A stretch of DNA of 32,991 bases from Candidatus Altarchaeales archaeon (GCA_014729705.1 WJJK01000031.1:1-32991); one strand, 5' to 3'. Shown: positions 1 through 8,092, counted from the first letter of the stretch. A program made the numbers and translations. Notes: a model not told the origin generated them from the sequence alone.

Positions 1-1
1 C

Positions 2-1216
2 CCTACCACCGCAACGTCTCCGAACAAGTACTATATCACGACCTCGTCAGACATCGTTAAGGTCATCCCTGGTGTAAACCTGACCATCTCCTCGACGGAC
101 GGTGGGACGGAAGACAATACGGACGACACAGTCCTCCTGCAGACTTACGTCAAGACAGGGGACGAGCCCGATGTTGGTGACAACTACTATGTCACCTTCG
201 ACCGTACGAAGACCAACTACAACATCTCGTACCATACGAACATGAGAACTGTCCAGGCTTTGTACGGACCAATCGATGTGAATAACCGTGTGGTTCTGGC
301 GGCTAACCTGGCGTTTTTGAATGGTTCACGAGCCGTGGCTATTAAGCAGGTTCAGAAGACCACGGGTGGTACGGATGCCAGCGTACAGTCGTACATCAAC
401 GGCATAGATGCATTCAACGAGCCCCTCCCGAACGGTCTGCGGCCTTCATTGATTGAGCCGCTTTCAACCGAGGCTGAGGTGCACTCATATCTGAAAACAT
501 CGAATGCAATACAATCAAGCATCCGTTACCGTAACGAGCGCACTAGCATCATCGGTTTCTCGCTCGGTACCAGCTCTGACACGGTTATACAGCAGGTCAA
601 AAATCTTTCATCAGAGAAAGTGACTGCGGTTTATCCGGATGGTGCTATCGTTGGCATAACGGACGCCTTCGGTAACGAAGTAGAGTACGCGGTTGATGGT
701 TCTCTAGTCGCTACAGCGGTCGCCGGTAGAGATGTATCTCCGGTGTCTGATATTGCCACACCGCTTACGAATGCGACGATAGTAGGATTCAAGAGGCTGT
801 ATCAGAGAGCAGACAATGTCACGGCCTCTCTCGTAGCGAATGCAGGTTGTACCGTACTCGAGGAGCAGATTCCGGTCATAAGGATCTTGATGTATCTGAC
901 CACGGATATGTCGTCGTCCTTGACACGCGATCCTCGTATCGTAGAGGTGAAGCACTATGTTCAGCAGGGCTTGAGGAGAACTCTTAATAGGTATATTGGT
1001 GTCAAGAATCTCCCGAAGGTCCAGCCTCAGGTTAAGGATTCTGTAGGAAGTTATTTCAAGGCTTTGAAGAAGTCCGAGATTATCACGGACTACACAGGTA
1101 TAAATGTAAGCCAGAACGAGACGGATCCGAGTACACTGGATGTCGAGGCGTATTACAGCCCGGTCTTCCCGCTGAACTGGATAGTTGTTACACTGAACTT
1201 GAGAACTTCGCTGTAA
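2..1216 (+). CDS. Tail sheath protein (C-terminal part; 5' end outside window)
   Basis: This is the contractile outer cylinder of the tail. The reading frame is open from base 2 to the TAA at 1214-1216 with no stop, so the ATG at 242 is internal and the gene starts upstream of the window. The visible 404 residues end in the typical sheath C-terminal domain: an 'R-I-V-E-V-K-H-Y-V' segment, a helix with 'GLRRTLNRYIG', and a final beta stretch 'PLNWIVVTLNLRTSL' that in sheath proteins joins the inter-subunit handshake lattice. Codons are rich in C-ending forms compared with the tape measure gene downstream, as expected for an abundant protein. It is directly followed by a strong hairpin and then by an unknown charged protein and the tube gene. 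The family assignment is confident; the N-terminal domains cannot be described. Confidence 0.93.
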   Translation, partial: PTTATSPNKYYITTSSDIVKVIPGVNLTISSTDGGTEDNTDDTVLLQTYVKTGDEPDVGDNYYVTFDRTKTNYNISYHTNMRTVQALYGPIDVNNRVVLAANLAFLNGSRAVAIKQVQKTTGGTDASVQSYINGIDAFNEPLPNGLRPSLIEPLSTEAEVHSYLKTSNAIQSSIRYRNERTSIIGFSLGTSSDTVIQQVKNLSSEKVTAVYPDGAIVGITDAFGNEVEYAVDGSLVATAVAGRDVSPVSDIATPLTNATIVGFKRLYQRADNVTASLVANAGCTVLEEQIPVIRILMYLTTDMSSSLTRDPRIVEVKHYVQQGLRRTLNRYIGVKNLPKVQPQVKDSVGSYFKALKKSEIITDYTGINVSQNETDPSTLDVEAYYSPVFPLNWIVVTLNLRTSL

Positions 1217-1242
1217 GAGAATGGGGTCCTCGCCCCATTCTC
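1217..1242 (+). terminator. Perfect 10-bp hairpin immediately after the sheath stop codon
   Basis: The arms GAGAATGGGG (1217-1226) and CCCCATTCTC (1233-1242) are exact reverse complements around a 6-base loop TCCTCG. The hairpin begins on the base after the TAA. No T-run follows directly (the next bases are CACGGCGTATGGAG, then an A-rich stretch), so it is not a textbook intrinsic terminator. It may be an attenuator, an RNase barrier that stabilises the 3' end of the sheath mRNA, or a partial terminator. The hairpin itself is certain; its role is inferred. Confidence 0.6.
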
Positions 1243-1337
1243 CACGGCGTATGGAGATAAAATAAAAAGCTATCATAGATAGTTCACCTCAAACCGAGAA
1301 AAATGTGATAAAAATCTCATACACGAGGAGAGAAGTT

Positions 1338-2393
1338 ATGGATCGCATTGCGTTGTCGAAGAGACTGGAAGGTTTCTCTCAGGTATTCGCCGACGGGACT
1401 CCAATGGCACGTGACCTTAAGGCCATGTCTTACGTGCTTGCTAATATGAGCGACGAGAAGTTCGCGAACGTCGTGAACGCCAATTGGGGTGCCGATATGT
1501 CTGAAGAGGATAAGGAAGCATTTGTCCGCGGTATGCAGCCGGGTTATCAGCCCCGCGGCCCGCAGCAGATGATGCAGCAGAGGCGTCAGCGGCAAGAACG
1601 CCTCGAAGGTATGCCTGAGACACCGGTTTTTGAGCCGCGTGACCCGAAGGCTGCTTTGCAGGCACTTATGGCTAACCCTGCTGTACAGAAAGCAGTACAG
1701 AGTGACCCTAAGTTGAAGGGACTCATTAATCAGGATCAGCCTAAGATGGCTACCAAAGACTCTGAAGAAGCAGAGAGTTCAGAGGTTGGCGGCGGTTACT
1801 GGAATCGCGAAGCTTCATCAGCTGTTATGGCGGCTCTTGTAGAGGATGTCATAGGTAAAGAGGCTATGGAGAAGAGTGTTTGCTGTGACACTAAGATGCA
1901 TCTGGATAAGGAACAGACTCCGGATGGAGAGCACAAGCAGGAGACTCCCTCTACATTGAAGCCTGAGCAGACTCCTCATATTGATGAGAGTTTGGATAGT
2001 GATATCGTTGATGAGTCTAAGAAGACTTCTGTGAAAAAGGAAGCAGCGAAGAAGGATTCCGGACTCGAGGAGCTGAAGGAAGACAAGGCTGAAAAAGCTA
2101 AAGAGAAAGCCGAGAAGCTCGAAGACGAGGCAAAGGAAGATGCCGGAGAAGCCAAAAAGAAACTCGATAAGGCTGAAGAAGTAGAAGAGAAGGCCGAGGA
2201 TCTCGAGGTTAAGGACGATAAGGACGACGATGAGGATGAGATGCCTGTTGAGTCCAAGTCCAAGAAGAAGAAAGCTACGAAAGAAGAGGAGCCTGTACTG
2301 GCATCAGAAGGCGTAGAGTTGGTTCCTCCTATGCAGGAGATTGAGCTCAGTGATGATGAGGCCGCGAAGTTGGGCGCTCTCTTCTCTGAGTAA
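1338..2393 (+). CDS. Charged low-complexity protein of unknown function between sheath and tube
   Basis: The product is 351 aa. I chose ATG 1338 because GAGGAG (1325-1330) lies seven bases upstream; the frame also offers a GTG at 1305 that would add 11 residues but has no clear ribosome-binding site. Residues 1-90 look folded ('FADGTPMARDLKAMSYVLANMSDEKFANV'-type helices, then a Gln/Arg-rich linker). Around residue 140-190 there is a short ordered island with a Cys-Cys pair. From about residue 230 to 330 the chain is almost only Lys, Glu, Asp and Ala, probably a long single helix or disordered tail, ending in a short acidic-hydrophobic C-terminus. Low Cys and Lys/Glu-rich sequence recall scaffold or assembly-factor proteins, but I recognise no family. 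Its place between two major tail genes suggests a tail or virion assembly role. Confidence 0.85.
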   Translation: MDRIALSKRLEGFSQVFADGTPMARDLKAMSYVLANMSDEKFANVVNANWGADMSEEDKEAFVRGMQPGYQPRGPQQMMQQRRQRQERLEGMPETPVFEPRDPKAALQALMANPAVQKAVQSDPKLKGLINQDQPKMATKDSEEAESSEVGGGYWNREASSAVMAALVEDVIGKEAMEKSVCCDTKMHLDKEQTPDGEHKQETPSTLKPEQTPHIDESLDSDIVDESKKTSVKKEAAKKDSGLEELKEDKAEKAKEKAEKLEDEAKEDAGEAKKKLDKAEEVEEKAEDLEVKDDKDDDEDEMPVESKSKKKKATKEEEPVLASEGVELVPPMQEIELSDDEAAKLGALFSE

Positions 2394-2419
2394 TCTGAGT
2401 AAAACGAAGGAGACACGAC

Positions 2420-3118
2420 ATGGCATCTAGAGATAGGGACACGTACGTACATCGCCTTGGTGTTACACCAGAGACGGCGTCGGTCATTAGTTCTAAGAAC
2501 AAGATATACTCTACTCCTGCGGATAGCGGGGGAGAGCTGTTCCAGATCGGCGTTGTGGCTACTTTCGACCCTAGTGAGACACGGGCGATCGAGCCTGTAA
2601 GAGGTATAGGCTACGGTGACCATGTCGCGGAGCTTGTGCCTGGTGTAACGGACCCGATGACTCTGACTGTGACAAGAACAGCGCAGTACTTGTCTATGGT
2701 CTATCAGATTTTTGGGTATAAGGGTGGTGTAGATGGTTTGGTCAGGTCTCTCAGGCATCATAAGTGGCCTTTTGACATGGTCCAAGAGATTGTGTTGAGC
2801 CAGCTTATCGCTGAGAAAGATCAAGACATCAGCAACAATCCGGGTGTTGACAATCTCAACCCGGACAATCTGCGCGCTGTTCTTACTTATTACGAGGGAT
2901 GTTGGATATCTGATTACAGCTCCAGTTACGCATCGGATGCTGCTCTCGTACAAGAAAATGTGACAGTGAACGTTACAGATATCATCGCCGATCCTGCTGA
3001 GGAATACGAGGAGACGGATGACCTCTTCAACCTGAACGCTATCTCGAGGATTATCACTCAGAGTAATGGTTACCAGGTAGGACAGCAGCCGGAGGTGAAC
3101 TTCAACGTCCAGACATAA
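2420..3118 (+). CDS. Tail tube protein
   Basis: The product is 232 aa and forms the inner tube through which DNA passes. ATG 2420 follows a clear GAAGGAG site. The segment from about residue 50 to 100 ('DPSETRAIEPVRGIGYGDH', then 'VPGVTDPMTLTVTRTAQYL') shows the beta-sandwich pattern of gp19-like tube proteins, where a loop precedes a strand of alternating Thr/Val. The central 'YEGCWISDYSSSY' and 'VTVNVTDI' strands match the second sheet. Length and location downstream of the sheath fit the family; T4 gp19 is about 160 aa, so this one carries an acidic C-terminal extension ('EEYEETDD'). It is preceded by the unknown charged protein and followed by a 221-base non-coding gap. Identification rests on pattern and context rather than an alignment. 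Confidence 0.87.
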   Translation: MASRDRDTYVHRLGVTPETASVISSKNKIYSTPADSGGELFQIGVVATFDPSETRAIEPVRGIGYGDHVAELVPGVTDPMTLTVTRTAQYLSMVYQIFGYKGGVDGLVRSLRHHKWPFDMVQEIVLSQLIAEKDQDISNNPGVDNLNPDNLRAVLTYYEGCWISDYSSSYASDAALVQENVTVNVTDIIADPAEEYEETDDLFNLNAISRIITQSNGYQVGQQPEVNFNVQT

Positions 3119-3141
3119 CCTGGCGGGGCGTGGCTGCCGGG
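3119..3141 (+). repeat. Weak GC-rich hairpin just after the tube stop codon
   Basis: CCTGGC (3119-3124) can pair with GCCGGG (3136-3141) over six base pairs including one G-U, with an 11-base loop. An AT-rich stretch follows, so it could act as a weak terminator or 3'-end stabiliser, echoing the hairpin found after the sheath gene. The pairing is short and may be chance. Confidence 0.3.
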
Positions 3142-3178
3142 ATCAAATATTTAAATAAAATTCATATTGTTTTTACTT

Positions 3179-3202
3179 TTCGTATATAAAATAACATACG
3201 AA
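3179..3202 (+). repeat. 7-bp inverted repeat in the AT-rich gap
   Basis: TTCGTAT (3179-3185) and ATACGAA (3196-3202) are exact reverse complements separated by an A/T-rich 10-base spacer that contains TATAAAATA. Such a site could be an operator-like dyad over a promoter or an RNA hairpin. A T4-late-like TATAAATA box is nearly matched inside the loop, but no second copy exists in the window to support it. The repeat is seen; the function is not known. Confidence 0.4.
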
Positions 3203-3245
3203 TCTTACATAGCTACAATAGCATCCCACCTGTTATTCCCGCCTA

Positions 3246-3278
3246 ACGTGCCTAGCACGTATTTTATTCTTATTGCTT
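3246..3278 (+). terminator. Terminator-like hairpin plus T-rich tail upstream of the chaperone genes
   Basis: ACGTGC (3246-3251), loop CTA, and GCACGT (3255-3260) form a perfect 6-bp stem, followed by a T-rich run to about 3283 interrupted by A, C and G. This is the best intrinsic-terminator candidate in the window. It would end transcripts carrying the highly expressed sheath and tube genes before the low-level chaperone and tape measure genes. The stem is short, so termination may be partial. Confidence 0.5.
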
Positions 3279-3339
3279 TTTATTGTGTACACCGTCACTA
3301 CCCGCGGTGCGTGAAATTACATCATACAAGGAGATCGAA

Positions 3340-3951
3340 ATGAACACTCTGCAGAGTAAGCTGGAGAGTATCCTTAAGAGGCTTGATTATCGTAAAGAGA
3401 CTGAGTTTAGCGGCATCAAGTTTGAGATGTCTCTTCTTAATATCTCAGATGAGCAGAAGATGAACGCTATAGATTTCGGCGGAGAAGAAGATGACGGTTT
3501 GCTCTATTTCAATGAAATGCGCAAGTCTATACTCAGCCATGCCATACGGAAGATAGACGGTGAAGAGATACCTGATGTTGTGTCGATTCCTAGTGATGAA
3601 GATGGAAAAGAGGGAGTAACGAAAGAGCGTGCTATATATCTTCGCGAGTTTTTAGATAAACTCCCTACGGCTGTTACTGAGCACCTTTTTGAGGTGTACG
3701 TAGATCTTAAAGAAGAGGCAGAGGATAAGTTCGGCGATAACGTTAAGTACGAGTGGTTTAAGACTCCTGAAGTGCGAGAGAAAGAGAACGAAGAACGTAT
3801 AAGAAAGATGCGAGATCAAGCCCCAAAAAAGGACTCCGAAGAGTCCGAGGAGTCCGAAGAGTCTGAAAAATCAGAGGAACTCTTAGAGGGAGAAGAAGAG
3901 ATTACTTTGAGGCATGTGAAGGACGATGAGGTCGAAGAGAAGAAAGCATAG
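3340..3951 (+). CDS. Tail assembly chaperone-like protein, first of two
   Basis: The product is 203 aa. ATG 3340 is preceded by AAGGAG at 3328-3333; the in-frame TTG at 3283 lies further up in the AT-rich gap and lacks a site, so I reject it. Tail assembly chaperones bind the tape measure before tube polymerisation and sit between tube and tape measure genes, exactly as here. Residues 22-75 show the typical pattern: a short beta segment ('GIKFEMSLLNISDEQKM'), a helix, and 'AIRKIDGEEI'. A second helical part (about 100-135) has 'LREFLDKLPTAV'. The C-terminus from residue 165 is a run of Ser-Glu-Glu repeats and acidic residues, coded by a 9-base tandem repeat at 3835-3879. The protein is not joined by a visible frameshift to the next gene. 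Function is by context and pattern. Confidence 0.7.
   Translation: MNTLQSKLESILKRLDYRKETEFSGIKFEMSLLNISDEQKMNAIDFGGEEDDGLLYFNEMRKSILSHAIRKIDGEEIPDVVSIPSDEDGKEGVTKERAIYLREFLDKLPTAVTEHLFEVYVDLKEEAEDKFGDNVKYEWFKTPEVREKENEERIRKMRDQAPKKDSEESEESEESEKSEELLEGEEEITLRHVKDDEVEEKKA
3835..3879 (+). repeat. 9-base tandem repeat encoding Ser-Glu-Glu units
   Basis: Five units of the form TCNGARGAR follow each other (TCCGAAGAG, TCCGAGGAG, TCCGAAGAG, TCTGAAAAA, TCAGAGGAA). The first three are nearly identical and the last two are degraded. They encode an acidic, probably disordered tail of the chaperone-like protein and may vary in copy number between relatives. Confidence 0.7.
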
Positions 3952-3953
3952 CT

Positions 3954-5015
3954 ATGAATGTTCATGAAGCATACGATAATATAGAAAAAATCATATGCTA
4001 TGGTTTTCTTACAGTAGGTGTTACTATAGATGGTGTGGAGATTATACTTAAGAATATGACGGATAGAGAATATGAGAGGCTGCAGTTTTATGTGCTAGAT
4101 AAGGACAACACGGCCTCACAGTTTTTACTACAAGTGGCTATGGCTACTTTCATGATTAATGGCATAAACGTACTCGAAGACAGGCCGTGTAAGGTAGAAG
4201 AGCTTGTTTCATTTTACTCAAAACTTCCAAATCAATTTGTCCTACGCATTGTAGAAATCATACGAGAGCTTCAAGAGCGCTACATCGAGACTATACGCTA
4301 TCTGGAGGGGTACTGCTATACTGATGGGTCTCGGCAGCTGTGGAAATCAATTGGTGTAGATGGTTCTTTTCGTGTATGCACGGGTGTCCCGGGTATCGAT
4401 AGTGTAGGTATAAATCAGGTGCAACAGTCGTGGATGCTAATAAATAGACAGCTAGATGATGAAGTAAAATACGGACAGGATTTTGGACTGTCTATTATGA
4501 TATCTTCTTCATTTAACGCTAAAGGTGCTCGCTCAGTACAGAGGTCTTATGAGGTTCGTAGGGAGGAGCTTGATCAGCTTAGAAAAGACATAGCTAAGTA
4601 CGGATTTGATAAAAAGAGGATAAGCGAAGAGAAGAAGAGTAATCAATGGACAGCTCCTATTAAGAGCCGTGAAGATCTTGTGCGCGAGCTTTATCGGCAG
4701 ATACGAGGGAAAAAGGACAAGCACGATCTTTTTGTTGAGCAGTGGATAGAGCGGCAGAAGAAAGCCGCTGAGGAAGCTAAGAGGCGTGCAGAAGAGCGTC
4801 AGATTACGTTCAGAAAAGAACTCGAGAGCATAGACTTAGCTCAGGTTGAGCCTTCACGTCCTGTTACGATCGAGGAGATTCAGAAGGTAAAAGATAAACC
4901 TAAGGAAACAACATCAGATTACATATCTTCATATAAGAATTTAGACACAAGAGATAGGTATATCCAGAAGATAAGTGCGCGGGTTATACGTTCTACAGAC
5001 GATAAGAAACGGTAA
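3954..5015 (+). CDS. Second tail assembly chaperone-like protein with long helical C-terminus
   Basis: The product is 353 aa. The start codon lies two bases after the upstream TAG (TAGCTATG), so translation is probably coupled by re-initiation. Residues 15-125 repeat the pattern of the preceding gene: 'VTIDGVEIILKNMTDREYERL', then 'MATFMINGINVLED', then 'LVSFYSKLP', then a helix and 'GYCYTDGSRQLWKSIG'. This suggests a diverged duplicate. In many phages the second chaperone is made as a -1 frameshift extension of the first; here it is a separate frame (-1 relative to the first) with its own start and no good slippery heptamer in the short 3930-3951 window. Residues about 190-300 are Lys/Glu/Arg-rich coiled coil. 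The similarity to hub-assembly chaperones such as the T4 gp26/gp51 type is possible but unproven. Confidence 0.62.
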   Translation: MNVHEAYDNIEKIICYGFLTVGVTIDGVEIILKNMTDREYERLQFYVLDKDNTASQFLLQVAMATFMINGINVLEDRPCKVEELVSFYSKLPNQFVLRIVEIIRELQERYIETIRYLEGYCYTDGSRQLWKSIGVDGSFRVCTGVPGIDSVGINQVQQSWMLINRQLDDEVKYGQDFGLSIMISSSFNAKGARSVQRSYEVRREELDQLRKDIAKYGFDKKRISEEKKSNQWTAPIKSREDLVRELYRQIRGKKDKHDLFVEQWIERQKKAAEEAKRRAEERQITFRKELESIDLAQVEPSRPVTIEEIQKVKDKPKETTSDYISSYKNLDTRDRYIQKISARVIRSTDDKKR

Positions 5016-5020
5016 GAGCT

Positions 5021-8000
5021 ATGGCAGAACCAAATCTTGAGATGTATGAAAAGCTTGATAGGACTCTTGAAAAGATCAGTCAACGCCTGAATCTTTCTAA
5101 GACGTATGCTGGGCAGATGGCTGAGAAGATGGATTCTGTCGAGAGCCGCACGAAAAAGCTTAGGAAACAGGCTAGTAAATACACTAAAGAGCTTAGAGAG
5201 GCTCAGAAAGCCGGAGATCCGAAGGGTATTGCCTCTGCTGAAAAACGCCTACAGAGCGTAACTACTTACCTACAGCAGGTAGAGACTTTCACTAAAAGAG
5301 CATTTAATCCAGCGTTGGTTAAGCAACAGGTGGATCAGGGCAAAAACCTTACTAAGGTATATGCATCTGTAGCTGAAGAAATAGAACAAATATCCAAGCT
5401 CCAGACCAAAAAGGGTGGCTCGATGCCGGGCTATATGACTCCTAAGGTTGCTAAGGAGTGGGCTGAGAAGACACAGAAGCAGGTTGCTCTGGACTACGCT
5501 CGAGGTGCAGGAGCCGAGGCAGAGTACAAAGCTTATTCTGAGGCTGGGGAGAAGGGCCGCACAGATCAGGCTGTAGGATCCAGCACACAGATGCTGAGTA
5601 GTATAAAAGGTGCTATAGGGTCTAAAGGGGGTTTAGCTGGATTTGGGGATGCCTTTAAAAACCTTAAGGGTACCAAGGACACATTCCAGAAGATGCAATT
5701 AGCTATGGGGCTGACCGCGAAGAAGGGTATGGGTCTTGTTGGTACGATAGGTAGTTTAGCAAAGGCTTTTGGTATGCTGGCGAAAGCCAACATCATCGTT
5801 TTGATCATTACCGCTGTTATTCAACTTATTAAGAAAATGAATGAGTGGGACAAGATGATGAAAGGTCTTAATCAGACCTTTCTTAAGATGGCGGGCCCTG
5901 TTACTTTGATGGGAAGTTTATCGGAGGAAATGAGGGATTTCTCCGATGCGCTATATGATCTTAAGAGAAATTTAGATCTAGGTATAGATGCGAAGGAGGC
6001 TCAACAGGTTTTTCAGGGCTTCGCCTCAGCGGGTATGAGCCTTCAAGGGGTAAAGCGGCAGGTGGGGAGCTATGGTAATGCCATTAAGGAGGCCTTCTCC
6101 ATGAGCCGTCAGTTTGGTGTTGGTATGGAAGAAATGGGGGGTATGATTTCAGACCAAATGCTGAACCTGCGTAGTTCTTTGGATGAGGTTGGAAATGCTT
6201 TTGATAGGCTGTCCTTCGATGCTTCAGTAGCAGGCATAGAGTCTAAGAAGTTCTATACAGCTGTGGAAAGTGCAGCATCTTCCGTACGGTTCTATGGTAA
6301 CTATTTGGATTTCGCTTCAGGGATGATGCGTGATTTTGTACAGACAGGTACGATGGGATTTAAAGATGCCGCGGATCAAGTCACAAAAATCACAGGGGCT
6401 CTATCTAAGATGGATTTCACTCAGAGGATGAAAGCCGTAGGAGTTTTAGGTAGAGACTTTATAAAAAAGCTAATCGAAGGAGAGGCAGAGTCCCTCAATA
6501 AACTTGCGGAGACAGCAACCGGCGCAGAGCGCGAGCGCTATCTCAGTGAGCGGGATAGGTTGTTAGGGGTGGCTCAAAGAGGGATCCCTCAGGAAATGGC
6601 TATGATCCTTCCTCGTCTTACTAAGGACATACGTAAGATGATGGTTCAAGGGATGAGTGGTATGGATATTTTTGATCCTCGTCAGGTTGCTGGGGTACAG
6701 AAAAAACTTGAGGGTGTTTTAGGGATAGATTTTTCAGCCTTTGAGAAGGAGTGGAATTCTATAGAGGAGGCTATCACTGCTGTAAATTCTATTCTTACTC
6801 GTTCTGAAGGCAGCGTGTCCTCTTTATTCCAGAAAAATAGTTCTGCTGCGAGAGAAGCCGGTAGGATAATGGAGAAGTATGAGGGTAATGTAGATGGAAT
6901 GACTAAAGCCATGACAGAATTTCTTCAAGGTAAAGTTGGTGGCGAGGATTTACAGATGTTCCTCAATCTCCTTAAGAAAAGCCCTGAGGCCGCTAAGATG
7001 TTTGTATCTGGCGGTAAGGCAGCTTTAAGAGATTCTAAAAAGGTACAAGGAGCTATTCTTACTGATTTTCAAAAGATCAGCGAGAAAACCGCTGAGATGA
7101 CAGAGGGAAAACTTGACCAGTTAGTAAAAGAGACAACACCTCTTGAGAAGATGTTTAAAATATCAAAAGAAGGTATAGATTACGCAATGGCTAGTACCAA
7201 CTTAACTGAGGAAGTGGCAGGTGCTACTTTTGACATTGCTAAGAGCTCAAAGGGCATTCTTTCTGGGATACAGAATATAATTAGGATCCTTGGGTCTATC
7301 CCTGGTATAGGAGGCCAACCCGAAAAATTTAGAAAGAGTGATGATTATACAAAGCTTCAAGCAGAGTATGCCCGGCTAGAAGCTGCCCGGGCCATGAAGG
7401 ATGCTGATCTTGCAAAAGAGATACAAAGCAGGATAGATAAAATAGAGAAGAAATGGGAAGATGCTTCGGTTGAGTTTTCTAGTGCCGCGAAAAAAGGTAA
7501 AGATATGTTTATTGAGAGCGGCCGTAAAATCGATAGCTATACTAGGCGGGAAGAAGAACTTACTAAAGAAAGAAGAAAGCTTGCCTCTCAAATAAGAGCA
7601 GAGCGTGATGAGGCTGAGAAAGCCTCGCTTGAGGCAGATAAGCGTAAGCTTGACGTAGAACACGCAAATATTATAGGACAAAGGCTTGCCCTAGAGAGGA
7701 AGACTAAGTCTTTCATGTCTAGTAAAGGATTAGAAGGGGTTCCGGGTGCCCAATCCCAACACGTAACGGCTGCTACCAGAAAAGGTATACCCGCCCCTAA
7801 AGCTTTGGATCTTCTAGTCACTAAAACGGGAGTCCTTCCTTTTACTGTACAAGCTGGTGAAAGGATTGTGCCTAAAGAGGAAATGGGTGCCGGGGTACGC
7901 TTCCCAAAAGGACAGCTCACAGACTCAAGAACAGGCCTTGTTCCTGGGGGTGGGATGACGCAAACCACCCGTGTTGGAGACATCCATGTGCATGTCCAAG

Positions 8001-8092
8001 GAGAGGCCAAGAACGTAGAAGCATTGTTCCGTAATAATGGTCCCGTAGAGCAGTCGATACTTCGTGTCCTTGATCGGGAGAAGAGGGGTTAG
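5021..8092 (+). CDS. Tape measure protein
   Basis: The product is 1023 aa. It sets tail length and is ejected ahead of the DNA. The N-terminal 110 residues are coiled coil. A hydrophobic segment at about 236-272 ('AKANIIVLIITAVIQLIKKM') is the membrane-active part found in most tape measures. The middle is long and helical with Met/Gly/Ala-rich stretches, and residues 780-900 are strongly charged helix. The C-terminal 100 residues turn to beta ('PFTVQAGERIVPKEEM', 'GDIHVHVQGEA'), the usual end that meets the tube-initiation complex. By the common ~1.5 Angstrom per residue rule the tail would be about 150 nm. The gene ends in two consecutive in-frame TAG codons (8090-8095), directly followed by the ATG of the next gene. 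The assignment is confident from length, composition and position. Confidence 0.92.
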   Translation: MAEPNLEMYEKLDRTLEKISQRLNLSKTYAGQMAEKMDSVESRTKKLRKQASKYTKELREAQKAGDPKGIASAEKRLQSVTTYLQQVETFTKRAFNPALVKQQVDQGKNLTKVYASVAEEIEQISKLQTKKGGSMPGYMTPKVAKEWAEKTQKQVALDYARGAGAEAEYKAYSEAGEKGRTDQAVGSSTQMLSSIKGAIGSKGGLAGFGDAFKNLKGTKDTFQKMQLAMGLTAKKGMGLVGTIGSLAKAFGMLAKANIIVLIITAVIQLIKKMNEWDKMMKGLNQTFLKMAGPVTLMGSLSEEMRDFSDALYDLKRNLDLGIDAKEAQQVFQGFASAGMSLQGVKRQVGSYGNAIKEAFSMSRQFGVGMEEMGGMISDQMLNLRSSLDEVGNAFDRLSFDASVAGIESKKFYTAVESAASSVRFYGNYLDFASGMMRDFVQTGTMGFKDAADQVTKITGALSKMDFTQRMKAVGVLGRDFIKKLIEGEAESLNKLAETATGAERERYLSERDRLLGVAQRGIPQEMAMILPRLTKDIRKMMVQGMSGMDIFDPRQVAGVQKKLEGVLGIDFSAFEKEWNSIEEAITAVNSILTRSEGSVSSLFQKNSSAAREAGRIMEKYEGNVDGMTKAMTEFLQGKVGGEDLQMFLNLLKKSPEAAKMFVSGGKAALRDSKKVQGAILTDFQKISEKTAEMTEGKLDQLVKETTPLEKMFKISKEGIDYAMASTNLTEEVAGATFDIAKSSKGILSGIQNIIRILGSIPGIGGQPEKFRKSDDYTKLQAEYARLEAARAMKDADLAKEIQSRIDKIEKKWEDASVEFSSAAKKGKDMFIESGRKIDSYTRREEELTKERRKLASQIRAERDEAEKASLEADKRKLDVEHANIIGQRLALERKTKSFMSSKGLEGVPGAQSQHVTAATRKGIPAPKALDLLVTKTGVLPFTVQAGERIVPKEEMGAGVRFPKGQLTDSRTGLVPGGGMTQTTRVGDIHVHVQGEAKNVEALFRNNGPVEQSILRVLDREKRG

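Larger units (their letters stand above)
3119..3339 (+). promoter_or_regulatory. Largest intergenic gap (221 bases), probable transcription boundary
   Basis: This is the only gap above 130 bases in the window. It is strongly AT-rich in its middle and holds three hairpins described separately. A TACAAT hexamer at 3214-3219 could be a -10 element, but there is no convincing -35 element 16-18 bases upstream, so I do not name a promoter with confidence. A break in transcription here would fit the need for far more sheath and tube than chaperone or tape measure protein. Confidence 0.35.

Noticed and set aside
704-1276. 190-codon frame on the - strand over the sheath gene
   Set aside because: It is a shadow of the sheath frame, with atypical composition (many Arg, Ile, Tyr) and an opposite direction to every neighbour.
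1268-1284. Small hairpin CTATC-ATA-GATAG before the charged-protein gene
   Set aside because: Only five base pairs, mostly A-T, in an AT-rich gap; expected by chance.
1976-2953. Long reading frame on the - strand (325 codons)
   Set aside because: It lies opposite the charged protein and the tube gene. Its Ser-rich stretch is only the complement of Lys/Glu codons, and it has no ribosome-binding site or family pattern.
3930-3956. Programmed -1 frameshift joining the two chaperone-like genes
   Set aside because: The shared open window is about 20 bases and contains no X-XXY-YYZ heptamer. Re-initiation at TAGCTATG explains the arrangement better.
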